Positions 24,610-34,145 are shown, numbered from the stretch's first letter. The stretch is DNA of 64,000 bases from an uncultured Opitutia bacterium (GCA_903902745.1 CAIUWA010000013.1:45873-109872), one strand, 5' to 3'. Numbers and translations: made by a program. The notes: a model not told the origin generated them from the letters alone.

Positions 24610-25482
24610 CTATTTTTTACGCAGGGGTTCGACGACGGCGGACATGTCCTTTTCCCCGTGGCCCAGGGCGACGGCCTGCTGGAAGAGGCCGAGCGCGGCG
24701 GTGGCAGTGAGCAGCGGCAGCTGGCGCCGGCCGCCCTCCTGGATCGCGTAGCCGAGATCCTTGGCCATGAGCCTCAGCAAAAAATTCGGCGTGTAGTCCG
24801 GCGCCGTCATCCGGGCCGCGATGGTCTTGACCAGAGGGCTGCCGGGCGCGCCCTCCGTGAGCACCGCGAGTGCCTGGGCACGGTCGAGGCCACTCCGCTC
24901 GATCAGGGCGAGGGCCTCGGCCAATGCGGCGATCTGCGTGCCGCAGACAAAATTATTGATGAGCTTGATCATCGCCCCGCTGCCGACCGGGCCGAGGTGC
25001 GTGATGCTGCGGCTCATGACCACCAGCGCGGGCCGGGCTCTTTCCAGCGCCGCCGCCGGGCCGCCCACCAGGAAATTGAGCTCGCCGCCGGCCGCATGGA
25101 TGCGGCTGCCGGTCACGGGCGCGTCGAGAAATTCACTGCCGTGCGCCGCGACGGCCTGCGCCAGTTCCATGATCCACGAGACCGTCAGCGTGCTGGACTC
25201 GATCAGCACCACGCCCTTGGCCGCGCCGGCCAGGGCGCCATTGGCGCCGAGCCAGACTCCGCGGGAGGCCGCATCATCGGCCACCATGCTGATGATGATC
25301 TCGGCCCCGGCCGCGGCTTCGCGCGGTGTGGCCGCGGCCTGCGCGCCCTCGGCGGCGAGGACTGCGGACTTCGCCGGGTTGCGATTCCAGACCGTGAGGG
25401 GAAAGCCGCCGCCGAGGAGGCGGCGCGCCATGCCGGCGCCCATGATGCCCAGTCCGAGAAGTGCGATGCGTGGTTTAGACAT
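24610..25482 (-). CDS. NAD(P)-dependent 3-hydroxyacid dehydrogenase (HIBADH/GarR family)
   Basis: 290 residues from ATG 25482 (MSKPRIALLGLGIMGAGMAR), preferred over an upstream start in the repeat. Rossmann nucleotide-binding motif GLGIMGAGM at about 11-19, substrate-binding DAPVTGSRIHAAGGELNFLV at about 118-137, and catalytic Lys in GSGAMIKLINNFVCGTQIA. The family includes 3-hydroxyisobutyrate dehydrogenase, tartronate semialdehyde reductase and glyoxylate/succinic semialdehyde reductases. It acts in the cytoplasm. Its position next to the rhamnonate-dehydratase-like gene on the same strand suggests a role in the same sugar-acid pathway. Exact substrate unknown. Confidence 0.85.
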   Translation of the reverse strand: MSKPRIALLGLGIMGAGMARRLLGGGFPLTVWNRNPAKSAVLAAEGAQAAATPREAAAGAEIIISMVADDAASRGVWLGANGALAGAAKGVVLIESSTLTVSWIMELAQAVAAHGSEFLDAPVTGSRIHAAGGELNFLVGGPAAALERARPALVVMSRSITHLGPVGSGAMIKLINNFVCGTQIAALAEALALIERSGLDRAQALAVLTEGAPGSPLVKTIAARMTAPDYTPNFLLRLMAKDLGYAIQEGGRRQLPLLTATAALGLFQQAVALGHGEKDMSAVVEPLRKK

Positions 25483-25497
25483 GAGGATTATTTTTTT

Positions 25498-25571
25498 AGC
25501 CACAAAGGCACGAACCCACGAAGGGCGATCCGGTTTGGATTTCTGCGCGACTTTGTGTCTCCGTGGCCAAA
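25498..25571. repeat. Family-B palindrome
   Basis: AGCCACAAAGGCACGAACCC (from 25498) is imperfectly inverted as GACTTTGTGTCTCCGTGGCC (from 25549). The words match the perfect family-B copy at 28278-28348. It fills the space between two genes on the same strand. Confidence 0.7.
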
Positions 25572-25582
25572 TCGGGTTGGTT

Positions 25583-26761
25583 TTATTCGGTGACCTTGAA
25601 TTTCTTCAGGGCCTTTTCATCGACCGTCAGGCCGAGGCCCGGGGTCTTTTCGTCGAGGTCGATGAAGCCGTCCTTGGCCATCGGCTCGCCCTTGAAGATA
25701 TACCAGAAGAGCTCGTTGCCGACCTCGACGTCGACCGGCGGGAAGAACTCCGCCATCGGCGAGTTCAGGCTGGCCATGACGATGTGGTAATTGTGCATCT
25801 GGCCGGCGTGCGGGATGACCGGGATGGAATGCGCCTCGGCGAGCGCGGCGATCTTGCGCGCGGCGGTGAGGCCGCCGACGCGGTTGGTGTCGAACTGGAT
25901 GTAGTCCACCGCGCGCGCCTCGATCAGCTCGCGGAAACCGTAGATCGTGTGCTCGTGCTCGCCGCCGGCGATCGGCACACGGTTGGCGCGCTTCAGCTCG
26001 GCGTAGCCGTGGATGTCGTCGGGGATGACGGCCTCTTCCAGCCAGCGCAGGTGGAACGGCTCGAGCAGCGGCAGCATCCGCTTCGCGTAGTCGAGGGTCC
26101 AGCCCATGTAGGCGTCGGCCATGATGTCGATGCCGTCGCCGACCGTCTCGCGCACGGTGCGGACGAGCGCGACATTGCGCTGCATGCCCTCGGCGCCGTC
26201 GACGGGGCCCCAGCCAAAGCGGAGCTTCATGGCCTTGTAGCCCTCGTTCTTGTATTTGCGGGACTCGGCGGCGAGCTGGTCGAGCGGCGTGCTGTAGAGA
26301 CGGCTCGCGTAGACGGGGATGCGCGGCTTGGTGCGCCCGCCGAGCAGGCGGTAGACCGGCTGCTTCGCGGATTTCCCGAGGATGTCCCACAACGCGATGT
26401 CCACCGCGCTAATTGCGACCATCGCGACGCCCTTGCGGCCGAACGCCATCGTCTTCCGATACATGTGCTGCCAGAGGAACTCGAGGTCCCACGGGTCGGC
26501 GCCGATCAGCAGCGGCTTCAGATAAAGGTCGATGAGCTGCTTGGTCACGAGGGGCGACAGCGCGGCGTTGCCGACGCCGACGAGGCCGTTGTCGGTGAAT
26601 ATTTCCACCACGAGCCAGCCGTGGAAGGTAAACGTGCTCATCGTCGCCTTGGTCAGCATCGGCGAAACCAGATCCATCGGATTGGTGCAGAAGTGGGGCG
26701 GCAACGGGACGGTCTTGCCTTTCCATTGGACGACGCGGGTGCGGATTTCAGTGATTTTCAT
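25583..26761 (-). CDS. Enolase-superfamily acid-sugar dehydratase, L-rhamnonate dehydratase type
   Basis: 392 residues. MR_MLE N-terminal lid about 1-125 (AISAVDIALWDILGK) and TIM barrel. Mg ligands D216 (IMADAYMGW), E242 (RWLEEAVIP), E268 (IAGGEHEH); D291 and H318 (VIPHAGQMHNYH) form the catalytic dyad. The stretch FGWGPVDGAEGM and the ending GEPMAKDGFIDLDEKTPGLG resemble L-rhamnonate dehydratase RhmD, which converts L-rhamnonate to 2-keto-3-deoxy-L-rhamnonate. Other acid-sugar dehydratases are possible. The RhaSPQT-like importer 7 kb away and a flanking ACS carrier support the rhamnose/rhamnonate reading. No rhamnose dehydrogenase or keto-deoxy aldolase is in the window. Confidence 0.82.
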   Translation of the reverse strand: MKITEIRTRVVQWKGKTVPLPPHFCTNPMDLVSPMLTKATMSTFTFHGWLVVEIFTDNGLVGVGNAALSPLVTKQLIDLYLKPLLIGADPWDLEFLWQHMYRKTMAFGRKGVAMVAISAVDIALWDILGKSAKQPVYRLLGGRTKPRIPVYASRLYSTPLDQLAAESRKYKNEGYKAMKLRFGWGPVDGAEGMQRNVALVRTVRETVGDGIDIMADAYMGWTLDYAKRMLPLLEPFHLRWLEEAVIPDDIHGYAELKRANRVPIAGGEHEHTIYGFRELIEARAVDYIQFDTNRVGGLTAARKIAALAEAHSIPVIPHAGQMHNYHIVMASLNSPMAEFFPPVDVEVGNELFWYIFKGEPMAKDGFIDLDEKTPGLGLTVDEKALKKFKVTE

Positions 26762-26786
26762 GGAGGAGAAAGAGGGGAATTTTTAG

Positions 26787-26853
26787 CCGCGGATTATGCG
26801 GATGGGCACGGATGAAAACCAAATTTTCCGGGATTTATCCGTGCAATCCGCGG
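26787..26853. repeat. Family-C palindrome
   Basis: CCGCGGATTATGCGGATGGG (from 26787, running to ACGGAT at 26813) faces ATCCGTGCAATCCGCGG (26837-26853). Built from the word CGCGGAT and its variants, as at 13613, 41880 and 46214. Confidence 0.8.
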
Positions 26854-26858
26854 TCAAA

Positions 26859-28181
26859 TCAGACCGGGTTATGAGGAGAGGTTGAAAGAGGCAGTGATTG
26901 AATGCGCGGGATGCCGAGGCAGATCACCGCAAAGGCGAGGAGGTGGAGCGAGCCGGCGATCATGAGCACGGGGGTGAAGCTGTAGCCGTGGTCGCGGAGC
27001 CAGCCGACGAGCTGGCCGAAGACCACGCCGCCCATCGCCCCGCCGAGGCCCACGAGGCCGGCGAGTGTGCCGACGGCGCGCTTGGGAATCATGTCGGTGG
27101 GCAGGATCATCACGAGGGTGGACCACGACTGCTGCCCGAAGAAGGCCAGGCTGAAAATAAAAATCACCCAGCCAACGGAATGCAGCTGCGGCACCAGCAT
27201 GACCCACGGCATGAGGGCGGCGCTGGCGCCGAGGGCGAGCTTGCGCGCGCGGTTGACGGGCGCGCCACGGCGCAGGAGCCAGCTCGAGAGCGTGCCGCCG
27301 CAGAGGCAGCCGACACCGGAGGCGGCGTAGGGAATCCAGCCGATGCGGCCGGCGGTCTTGAGGTCGAGGTTGAAGGCCTCGAGCAAGAACTTGGGCAGCC
27401 AGAAAAGATAAAAATACCACGCCCCGTCGCTGAGGAACTTGGCGAGGATCACGGCCCACGTTTCGCGGAAGCGCAGGATGGCCGCGAGCGGGATCACCGG
27501 TGGAACCGTGGCCGTGGGCGCCTCGATAACGGAGTGCAATTGCGCGCGTTCGGCGGCGCCCAGGCCGGGATGTTTCTCCGGGGGCTGGTAGTCGAGCCAC
27601 CACCAGACGGTCCACAACAGGCCGAAGCCGCCGGTGAGCAGGAACACCCACCGCCAAGGCGCGAGGCCCAGCCAGCCCGTGTTGGTTAGCACATAAACGA
27701 TGAGCGGTGGCGCCACCACCGCACCGACGGCGGTGCCCGCGTTGATGATCCCCATCGCGATGGAGCGTTCGTGCACCGGGAACCACTCGGTTACGGCGCG
27801 CGTGGCCGCGGGGAAACCGCCGCCTTCGCCGATGCCGAGCAGGAGCCGGCTCGTGGCCAGCATGAAAACCCCGAACGTGAGGCCGAAGACGGAGGACAGC
27901 CCATGGTTGCCCGCGAAGGCATGACTCGCGCAGGCCAGCGACCAGAACACCATGATGCAGGTGAAGCCCCGCCGCGTGCCGAGCTTGTCGAGGAGCCGGC
28001 CGCCGCCGAGATACATCAGGCCGTAGGTGAGGAGAAAGGCCGAATCGAGGAACGCCTTGACCTGGTTGGACACCGGAATGTCCGCCTGGATCGCACTCAG
28101 CGCCCACGGCAGGGTCTGGCGGTCAAGATAGCTGATCGCGATGGCAGTGCTGACAAGGAGGGCGATGCGCCAGCGCAGCAT
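26859..28181 (-). CDS. MFS transporter, hexuronate/aldonate (ACS) type
   Basis: 440 residues, 12 helices. Landmarks of the ExuT-like ACS group: ISYLDRQTLPWALSAIQADI in helix 1, LGGGRLLDKLGTRRGFTCI, and LLLGIGEGGGFPAATRAVTE in helix 4. It imports sugar acids such as hexuronates or aldonates with protons. It lies directly upstream of the dehydratase gene on the same strand, the usual arrangement of transporter and dehydratase in acid-sugar operons. It is a distant relative of the carrier at 18993, not a recent duplicate. Confidence 0.86.
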   Translation of the reverse strand: MLRWRIALLVSTAIAISYLDRQTLPWALSAIQADIPVSNQVKAFLDSAFLLTYGLMYLGGGRLLDKLGTRRGFTCIMVFWSLACASHAFAGNHGLSSVFGLTFGVFMLATSRLLLGIGEGGGFPAATRAVTEWFPVHERSIAMGIINAGTAVGAVVAPPLIVYVLTNTGWLGLAPWRWVFLLTGGFGLLWTVWWWLDYQPPEKHPGLGAAERAQLHSVIEAPTATVPPVIPLAAILRFRETWAVILAKFLSDGAWYFYLFWLPKFLLEAFNLDLKTAGRIGWIPYAASGVGCLCGGTLSSWLLRRGAPVNRARKLALGASAALMPWVMLVPQLHSVGWVIFIFSLAFFGQQSWSTLVMILPTDMIPKRAVGTLAGLVGLGGAMGGVVFGQLVGWLRDHGYSFTPVLMIAGSLHLLAFAVICLGIPRIQSLPLSTSPHNPV

Positions 28182-28277
28182 GGATGGCAGTTACAGGGTG
28201 GGGAAAGTCAGGGGAGGGGCCCATCTGCCTTTCAGCATTCCCGCATCGTGGCGAAACGAAAAACATTCAATTTTTAA

Positions 28278-28348
28278 CCACGAAGGGACGAAGCCACGAA
28301 GGTCAACTCACCGGGATTGGTCTTCTTCGTGGCTTCGTCCCTTCGTGG
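28278..28348. repeat. Family-B perfect palindrome (24-base arms)
   Basis: Arms 28278-28301 and 28325-28348 are a perfect 24-base inverted repeat with a 23-base loop. Each arm is itself three near-copies of CCACGAAG/GGACGAAG. It sits between divergent genes (26859 minus, 28516 plus), so it cannot be a simple shared terminator. Confidence 0.92.
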
Positions 28349-28515
28349 ATAAATAAGGACCGGAATGATCTTCTCACCTCCGACGGACGAGGTTCAGGAA
28401 AGTTACTGTCAGCGCGGCAATATATCTTTTGCCTCCGAAGAAAATCCGGGTCTTGTTTCCGGGTAATTCCGGTCCGTCCCCCCTTTGGGATGGATCCCCC
28501 AATACCCCGAGACCA

Positions 28516-31500
28516 ATGCGAATCCCCCGCGCATTCCTTTTAATCCTTCCAACCCTCGCCGCGCTGGCCTGCCCGGCGGCAGGAGCTGATGCCGCTTTCA
28601 CGCGGCTGGACGATCGCTTCAAGGGCACGGTTCATCCGTTCCTGCAGACCTACTGCGTCTCTTGCCACGGCAAGGACAAGACCGAGGCGGACCTGGATCT
28701 CACGGCCTACTCATCACTGGCGGCGGTGTTGAAGGATGGCCGACGCTGGGATCTGGTGCTCGATCGCCTGGAGGCGGAGGAAATGCCGCCGGAAAAGGCG
28801 AAGCTGCATCCTTCCCCGGCGACGCGCCGCGTGGCGGTCGACTGGTTCAAGGCGGTGCGTGAAAATGAAATCCAGCGCAACGCCGGCGATCCCGGCCCGG
28901 TGCTCGCCCGGCGGCTGAGCAACGTGGAGTATGATTACTCCATCCGCGACCTCACGGGTATTGATCTCCGGCCGACGCGCGAGTTCCCCATCGATCCGTC
29001 CAACATGGCGGGGTTTGATAACTCGGGCGAGGCGCTGACGATGTCGCCCATACTCCTGAACAAGTACCTGCAGGCGGCGCGCGACGTGGCCAGCCATATG
29101 TATCTCCGCGAGGAGGGCTTCGCCTTTGCGCCGAAGCCGATGGTGGTCGAGACCGACCGCGACCAGTTCTGCGTGATGCAGATCATCGATTTCTATCACC
29201 AGCAGGACACCGACTACGCCGATTATTTCCAGGCGGCCTGGCGGTTCCGGCATCGCGCGGCCCTTGGTCAGCCTGGCGCCACGCTTGCCGATGTTGCGCG
29301 GGAGAATCACGTCAGCCCGAAATACCTCGCCACGATCTGGTCGACCCTTGAGACCGCGGAACAGGTCGGCCCATCGGTCAAGCTGCAGTCAATGTGGCGG
29401 GCCCTGCCGGCGCCGCGGAAGAACGAGGCCGACCTGGCGCGGACCGCCTGCGAGGAGATGCGCGACTACGTCATCAACGTGCGCAAGAAGGTGGAAATGC
29501 GTTTCCTCAACATCAACGCGGGCGTTTCCGGCACCGAATGGCTGCCCTTTCTGGTCTGGAAGAACGAGCAGTATGCGAAGCACCGCCGGTCGTTCGATCC
29601 GGCGCAGCTGCAGGTCAAGGACGAGCCTCCGCCTGCGCCCCCGGAGCGGGTCAGGATCGAAGGTGGCAACCAGTTCGGCCCGGGAAAAACCATCCTCGTG
29701 GAAAATGCGCCGGGCGATCCCGACCTGGTCGTCCCGGCCGGCGAGCGCGCCCGCTATGAGGCGGCCTTCGGCCGGTTCTGCAGCGTTTTCCCCGACATGT
29801 TCTACCGCGAGCAACGCGGCCGGGATTACTTCCGCACGGGCCGGGACGACGGGCGACTCTTGAGCGCGGGTTACCACAATGTCATGGGCTACTTCCGCGA
29901 CGACCAGGCTTTCTCGGAGCTGCTGTTGGATGAAAAGGAGCAGGCGAAGCTGGATCAGATGTGGCGTGAACTCGATTTCATCGCGGCGGCGAACGTCCGC
30001 AGCTTCGTCCAGTTTGCCATCAGCGGAACGCGCGGGGCGCGCGAAAGCTTCCGCGACAAGGAGCCGGCCATCCCCCTCGACAAGCATCTCAACGAGGAGC
30101 AGATCGCCGCGACCCCGGTCATCAAGCAGCTCGAGGCCGACTACCTGGCCCGGATCACGAACGGCGACGAGGTGGCGATCAATGCGATCAAGGATTATTT
30201 CCGCGCCACCGACGACGGCATCCGCTGGGTGGAGCGGACCCGGCTGGCGGCCGAGCCCAGCCACTTGAAGGCGCTGGTGGATTTTGCCACGCGCGCCTAC
30301 CGGCGGCCGCTGTCCGCGGAAGAGCGCGAGGATGTCCTGGAATTCTACCGCTCGACCCGGGAGCGCGATCACGTGGACCATGAGACGGCTCTGCGCGAGA
30401 CGATCGTGATGGTCCTGATGTCCCCGGAGTTCACCTACCGGATCGATCTCATCGGCGCGGCGGGTGGCGTCCAGCCGCTGTCGGATTACGACCTGGCGAG
30501 CCGGCTGAGTTATTTCCTGTGGTCGAGCATCCCGGATGCGGAACTGCTGGCCCATGCCGCGAAGGGCGATCTGCACGACCCGAAGGTCATCACCGCGCAG
30601 GCGCGGCGCATGTTGCACGACCCGCGCAACCGGGCGCTGGCGGTGGAGTTCGGCGGCAACTGGCTCGATTTCCGCCGCTTCGAGGGCATCGGCACCGTCG
30701 ACCTGGAGCGCTATCCCGGCTTCACCCCCGAGTTGCGTCAGGCGATGTACGAGGAACCCGTCCGGCTGCTGCAGGATGTGTTTCAGAACAATCGTCCGAT
30801 CCTGGACCTGCTCTTTGGCCGAGACACTTTCGTGAATCCCGTCCTCGCGAAGCACTATGGCATGCCCATCAAGGCCACGCGGCCCGACGAGTGGGTGCAC
30901 CTGGCGGACGCGAGCCCATACAATCGCGGCGGCCTGCTGCCGATGGCGGTGTTCCTGACCAAGAACGCCCCGGGCCTGCGGACGAGTCCGGTAAAGCGCG
31001 GCAACTGGGTCGTGAAGAATGTCCTCGGCGAGCGCATCCCGCCGCCACCACCGGCGGTGCCGGAACTGCCCAAGGATGAAGCCAAGCTGGACCTGCCCCT
31101 GCGCGACATGCTGGCCCAGCACCGCGCGGACCCGAGCTGCGCCGCCTGCCATGCACGCTTCGATGCGCTCGGGCTGGTGTTCGAAGGCTTCGGTCCCGTC
31201 GGCGACCGGCGTGAAAAGGATCTGGCGGGCCGGATCGTCGATGCCCGCGCCACGTTCCCCGGCGGTTTCGAAGGGGAAGGCCTGGAGGGCCTGCGGAAAT
31301 ATATCCGCGACAAGCGGCAGAACGACTTCGTCGACAATCTCAGCGGCAAGCTCCTGGCCTATGCGCTTAACCGGAGCCTGCTGGTCTCCGATGACCTCAC
31401 GATCAAGGAAATGCGCCGCAAGCTGGCGGCGGATGGCTATCGGTTCGACAATCTCATCGACAGCATTGTCACCAGCCGCCAATTTTTAACCAAGCGGGGT

Positions 31501-31524
31501 CGCGAAGACCTTGCGCAGAATTGA
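28516..31524 (+). CDS. DUF1592-type diheme cytochrome-like exported protein (large)
   Basis: 1002 residues from ATG 28516, which opens a signal peptide (LLILPTLAALACPAAGA); upstream in-frame codons are not convincing. An N-terminal cytochrome-like module has haem site C47-V-S-C50-H51. The DUF1587/DUF1592/DUF1588/DUF1585 series follows (RRLSNVEYDYSIRDLTGIDL, FATRAYRRPLSAEEREDVLE, ASRLSYFLWSSIPDAELLAH, TSPVKRGNWVVKNVLGERIP), with a second haem site C875-A-A-C878-H879 in DUF1588. These proteins are typical of Planctomycetes and Verrucomicrobia; activity is unproven. A ~350-residue insertion between DUF1587 and DUF1592 makes it longer than the 802-residue homologue at 47035. The Tat-exported DUF1552 partner starts 5 bases after the stop. 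Confidence 0.88.
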   Translation: MRIPRAFLLILPTLAALACPAAGADAAFTRLDDRFKGTVHPFLQTYCVSCHGKDKTEADLDLTAYSSLAAVLKDGRRWDLVLDRLEAEEMPPEKAKLHPSPATRRVAVDWFKAVRENEIQRNAGDPGPVLARRLSNVEYDYSIRDLTGIDLRPTREFPIDPSNMAGFDNSGEALTMSPILLNKYLQAARDVASHMYLREEGFAFAPKPMVVETDRDQFCVMQIIDFYHQQDTDYADYFQAAWRFRHRAALGQPGATLADVARENHVSPKYLATIWSTLETAEQVGPSVKLQSMWRALPAPRKNEADLARTACEEMRDYVINVRKKVEMRFLNINAGVSGTEWLPFLVWKNEQYAKHRRSFDPAQLQVKDEPPPAPPERVRIEGGNQFGPGKTILVENAPGDPDLVVPAGERARYEAAFGRFCSVFPDMFYREQRGRDYFRTGRDDGRLLSAGYHNVMGYFRDDQAFSELLLDEKEQAKLDQMWRELDFIAAANVRSFVQFAISGTRGARESFRDKEPAIPLDKHLNEEQIAATPVIKQLEADYLARITNGDEVAINAIKDYFRATDDGIRWVERTRLAAEPSHLKALVDFATRAYRRPLSAEEREDVLEFYRSTRERDHVDHETALRETIVMVLMSPEFTYRIDLIGAAGGVQPLSDYDLASRLSYFLWSSIPDAELLAHAAKGDLHDPKVITAQARRMLHDPRNRALAVEFGGNWLDFRRFEGIGTVDLERYPGFTPELRQAMYEEPVRLLQDVFQNNRPILDLLFGRDTFVNPVLAKHYGMPIKATRPDEWVHLADASPYNRGGLLPMAVFLTKNAPGLRTSPVKRGNWVVKNVLGERIPPPPPAVPELPKDEAKLDLPLRDMLAQHRADPSCAACHARFDALGLVFEGFGPVGDRREKDLAGRIVDARATFPGGFEGEGLEGLRKYIRDKRQNDFVDNLSGKLLAYALNRSLLVSDDLTIKEMRRKLAADGYRFDNLIDSIVTSRQFLTKRGREDLAQN

Positions 31525-31529
31525 ATGCG

Positions 31530-32894
31530 ATGAGCCAACCCCCCGCCTCGCCCCAAGAATCCCGGTACCGCCTTTCGCGGCGGACTTTTCTCCGCGGTGT
31601 CGGTGTCACCATGGCGCTGCCCTGGCTCGAATCCCTTTCCGGTTGGGGCGTGAGTGCGGCCGCCGCGGCCGAGACCGGCCCGGGCGCCACGGCGTTTCCC
31701 CAGCGCTTCGGCGTGTTTTTCATGGGCAATGGCATCAGCCCGAACAACTGGTCTGCCCAGGGCGACGGGGCGGAAATGCAGCTGAGCAAGACGCTGTCGC
31801 CGCTGGAACCGCTCAAGGGCAAGCTCAACGTCATCCACGGACTTTTCAACAAGACGGCCACCGGCCAGGGCATCCATCCCGCGATGACCGGCCAGCTGTT
31901 GTCCGGCGCGCAGATCTCGAAGGGTGCGATCATCCACAGCGGGATCAGCGTGGACCAGATGATTGCCCGGCATGTCGGCCAGAACACGCTGCAACCCAGC
32001 ATGGTGCTGGCGTGCGAGCAGCCCATGTCCGGCTACCACGAGTCGAATTTCTCGAACGCCTACAGCTCGCACATCTCCTGGGAAAACGCGGACTCGCCCG
32101 TGCCCAACGAAATGTATCCCTCGCTGGCCTTCGACAGCCTGTTTGGGAACGGCGGCAGTCAGCGCAACCTCAGCGTGCTCGACCGCGTCAAGGATCACGC
32201 GACGAAGCTGGAGCGCAAAATCAGCGCCACGGACAAGGGCAAGCTGGACGAGTACCTTTCAAGCGTGCGCGACGTGGAAAAGAGCATTGAGCGGATGCGC
32301 GCCGACAAGGACAAGGCCGAGACCCGCGCCCGCGACAAGGGTCAGCCGATGTTCACCATGAAGCGGCCGGAGAACGGCCTGCCCGAGGACCTGCGCGACC
32401 ATGCGCGCCTGATGTGCGACATCATCGCGCTGGGTTTCCAGACGGACAAGACCCGCGTTGCCTCCCTGCTGCTCGCCCGCGACCTCTCCGCGCTTTACTA
32501 TCCCTTCCTCGGCCTGAAGGAGGCGCATCACGGCCTCTCGCACAACGCGACGTCCGACGGCTACGAGAGCATCTCCCGCTTTCACGTGAGCCAGCTCGCC
32601 TACCTGGCGAAGCGGCTCGATGAAATGCCCGAGGGCGAGGGCAGCGTCCTCGACAACACCTGCCTGATGTTCATCTCGAACATGTGGACGGGAACCGGGC
32701 ACGACAACCGGAAGGTGCCGGTGCTCACCGTCGGCGGCCTCGGCGGCACGCTGAAGACCGGCCGGTCGCTCAACTATCTCGAGGCCGGCGACGAAAAGCG
32801 CAAGTTGTGCAGCCTGTATCTCGGAATCACGGACCGGATGGGCCTGGGCCTGAATCATTTTGGCGACGCTGATACGCGGCTGGTGGGGCTCTAA
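31530..32894 (+). CDS. Tat-exported DUF1552 protein
   Basis: 454 residues from ATG 31530. Twin-arginine signal SRRTFLRGVGVTMALPW near residue 17. The body matches DUF1552: RFGVFFMGNGISPNNW, SLFGNGGSQRNLSVLDRVKD, KLDEYLSSVRDVEKSIERM, HGLSHNATSDGYESI, MWTGTGHDN. This family is nearly always encoded with DUF1592 cytochrome-like proteins and is distantly like alkaline phosphatase/sulfatase-fold DUF1501 proteins; no enzymatic activity is established. The second such pair in this window is at 47035-50783. Confidence 0.9.
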   Translation: MSQPPASPQESRYRLSRRTFLRGVGVTMALPWLESLSGWGVSAAAAAETGPGATAFPQRFGVFFMGNGISPNNWSAQGDGAEMQLSKTLSPLEPLKGKLNVIHGLFNKTATGQGIHPAMTGQLLSGAQISKGAIIHSGISVDQMIARHVGQNTLQPSMVLACEQPMSGYHESNFSNAYSSHISWENADSPVPNEMYPSLAFDSLFGNGGSQRNLSVLDRVKDHATKLERKISATDKGKLDEYLSSVRDVEKSIERMRADKDKAETRARDKGQPMFTMKRPENGLPEDLRDHARLMCDIIALGFQTDKTRVASLLLARDLSALYYPFLGLKEAHHGLSHNATSDGYESISRFHVSQLAYLAKRLDEMPEGEGSVLDNTCLMFISNMWTGTGHDNRKVPVLTVGGLGGTLKTGRSLNYLEAGDEKRKLCSLYLGITDRMGLGLNHFGDADTRLVGL

Positions 32895-32917
32895 TTCTGC
32901 CTGCTGGGTGCTACAGG

Positions 32918-33047
32918 TGTGGTAGGGCGTGGACTCCGCTCCGCGCCGGGAATGTCCTCGGAGTCCAACCCTAGCCACTTGGCTCCGAAATAATTCTGTC
33001 CTTATGCCCGGCGCGAAGGCGGAAGTCCGCGCCCTACCGATTTCGGA
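32918..33047. repeat. Hairpin repeat of the GTAGGGCGYGGACT type
   Basis: GTAGGGCGTGGACTCCGCTC (from 32922) is inverted as GGCGGAAGTCCGCGCCCTAC (from about 33019). About 75 bases lie between, with internal GGAGTCC words. It lies between two + strand genes. Confidence 0.65.
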
Positions 33048-33104
33048 CGCTGCCATAAAAGCCCGAAAGCTTGCCTCGCTGCCGTGACCGGCTTGAAAAG
33101 TCCC

Positions 33105-34145
33105 ATGCACGCGTCCGAACCAAGCCCCTTGAAACTGCCCGCCATGGGCCTCGGTACCTGGTCGTTCGGGGGCGGCGAATACTGGGGTCCACAGAGCCAA
33201 GCGGATGTGGACCAAGTCGTGGGCCGCGCGATTGAGCTGGGACTCACCTATTTCGACACGGCCGAGATGTACAACGCCGGCGCGAGCGAGACGTCGCTTG
33301 GGCTCGCGCTGCGCGGCCGGCGCGACCACGTGATCATTGGCAGCAAAGTGAGCCCGGCCAACACGGCGCCGGCGGTGCTGCGCGAGCATTGCGAGGCCAG
33401 CCTGCGCCGCCTGCAGACGGACCGCATCGATCTCTACATGGTGCACTGGCCGATCCATGCGGATTCGATCCGGCACTTCACGAAGGACGAGGCGGTCATC
33501 CGGCAGCCGCCCACCACGCGCGACGCGTTCCTCACGCTGGCCGCGCTGCAGCGCGAGGGGAAGATCCGGCATATCGGCGTCAGCAACTTTGGCGTGAAGC
33601 AACTGGAGGAAGTACTGGCGCTGGGCGTGACGCTCGCGGTCAACGAGCTCCCCTACAACCTGCTCATGCGCGCAATCGAGGCGGAGATCCTGCCGTTCTG
33701 TAGAGCGAAGGGCATCGGCATCATCGGCTACATTACGCTGATGCAGGGCGTGCTGGCCGGCGACTTTGCTTCCTTCGACGAACTCCCGCCGATCCGCACG
33801 CGCACGCGGCATTTCTCCAGACGCCGCGCCGGCTCGCGCCACGGCGAGACCGGCTTCGAAGTGGAAACCATGGCAGCGCTGCAGGCGATCCGCGCCATCG
33901 CGCGTGAGGAAAGCGTGCCCTTGTCCGATCTCGCCCTCGCCTGGGCGCTGGCCAATCCCGCGGTCAATTGCGTCCTCGCGGGCTGCCGCAACCTCGCCCA
34001 GCTCGAGGAAAACACGCGCGCACTGCGCATAGAGCTGGCCGACCGCACCCTGGGTCGGCTCAACACGGCGACCGAGGACCTCCGCCAAAAACTCGGCCCC
34101 AACCCCGATTTCTACCAGGGTACGAGCCACACCCGGATTTGGTGA
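33105..34145 (+). CDS. Aldo/keto reductase
   Basis: 346 residues from ATG 33105 (a GTG at 33084 is the alternative). TIM-barrel NAD(P)H-dependent oxidoreductase with the complete catalytic tetrad D51, Y56, K81 and H114 (FDTAEMYN, IIGSKVSP, YMVHWPIHAD). The cofactor-side motif LAGCRNLAQLEENTRAL is present near the C-terminus. It reduces sugar-derived or other aldehydes and ketones in the cytoplasm; substrate cannot be predicted. No signal peptide. It is monocistronic, flanked by a repeat on one side and a convergent cupin gene on the other. Confidence 0.88.
   Translation: MHASEPSPLKLPAMGLGTWSFGGGEYWGPQSQADVDQVVGRAIELGLTYFDTAEMYNAGASETSLGLALRGRRDHVIIGSKVSPANTAPAVLREHCEASLRRLQTDRIDLYMVHWPIHADSIRHFTKDEAVIRQPPTTRDAFLTLAALQREGKIRHIGVSNFGVKQLEEVLALGVTLAVNELPYNLLMRAIEAEILPFCRAKGIGIIGYITLMQGVLAGDFASFDELPPIRTRTRHFSRRRAGSRHGETGFEVETMAALQAIRAIAREESVPLSDLALAWALANPAVNCVLAGCRNLAQLEENTRALRIELADRTLGRLNTATEDLRQKLGPNPDFYQGTSHTRIW

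Noticed and set aside
29389..31482. 697-residue minus-strand frame
   Set aside because: Shadow of the DUF1592 gene; Arg/Ala/Val-rich with no domain.
32259..34130. 623-residue minus-strand frame
   Set aside because: Spans the DUF1552 and aldo-keto reductase genes in antisense and crosses a repeat; not coding.
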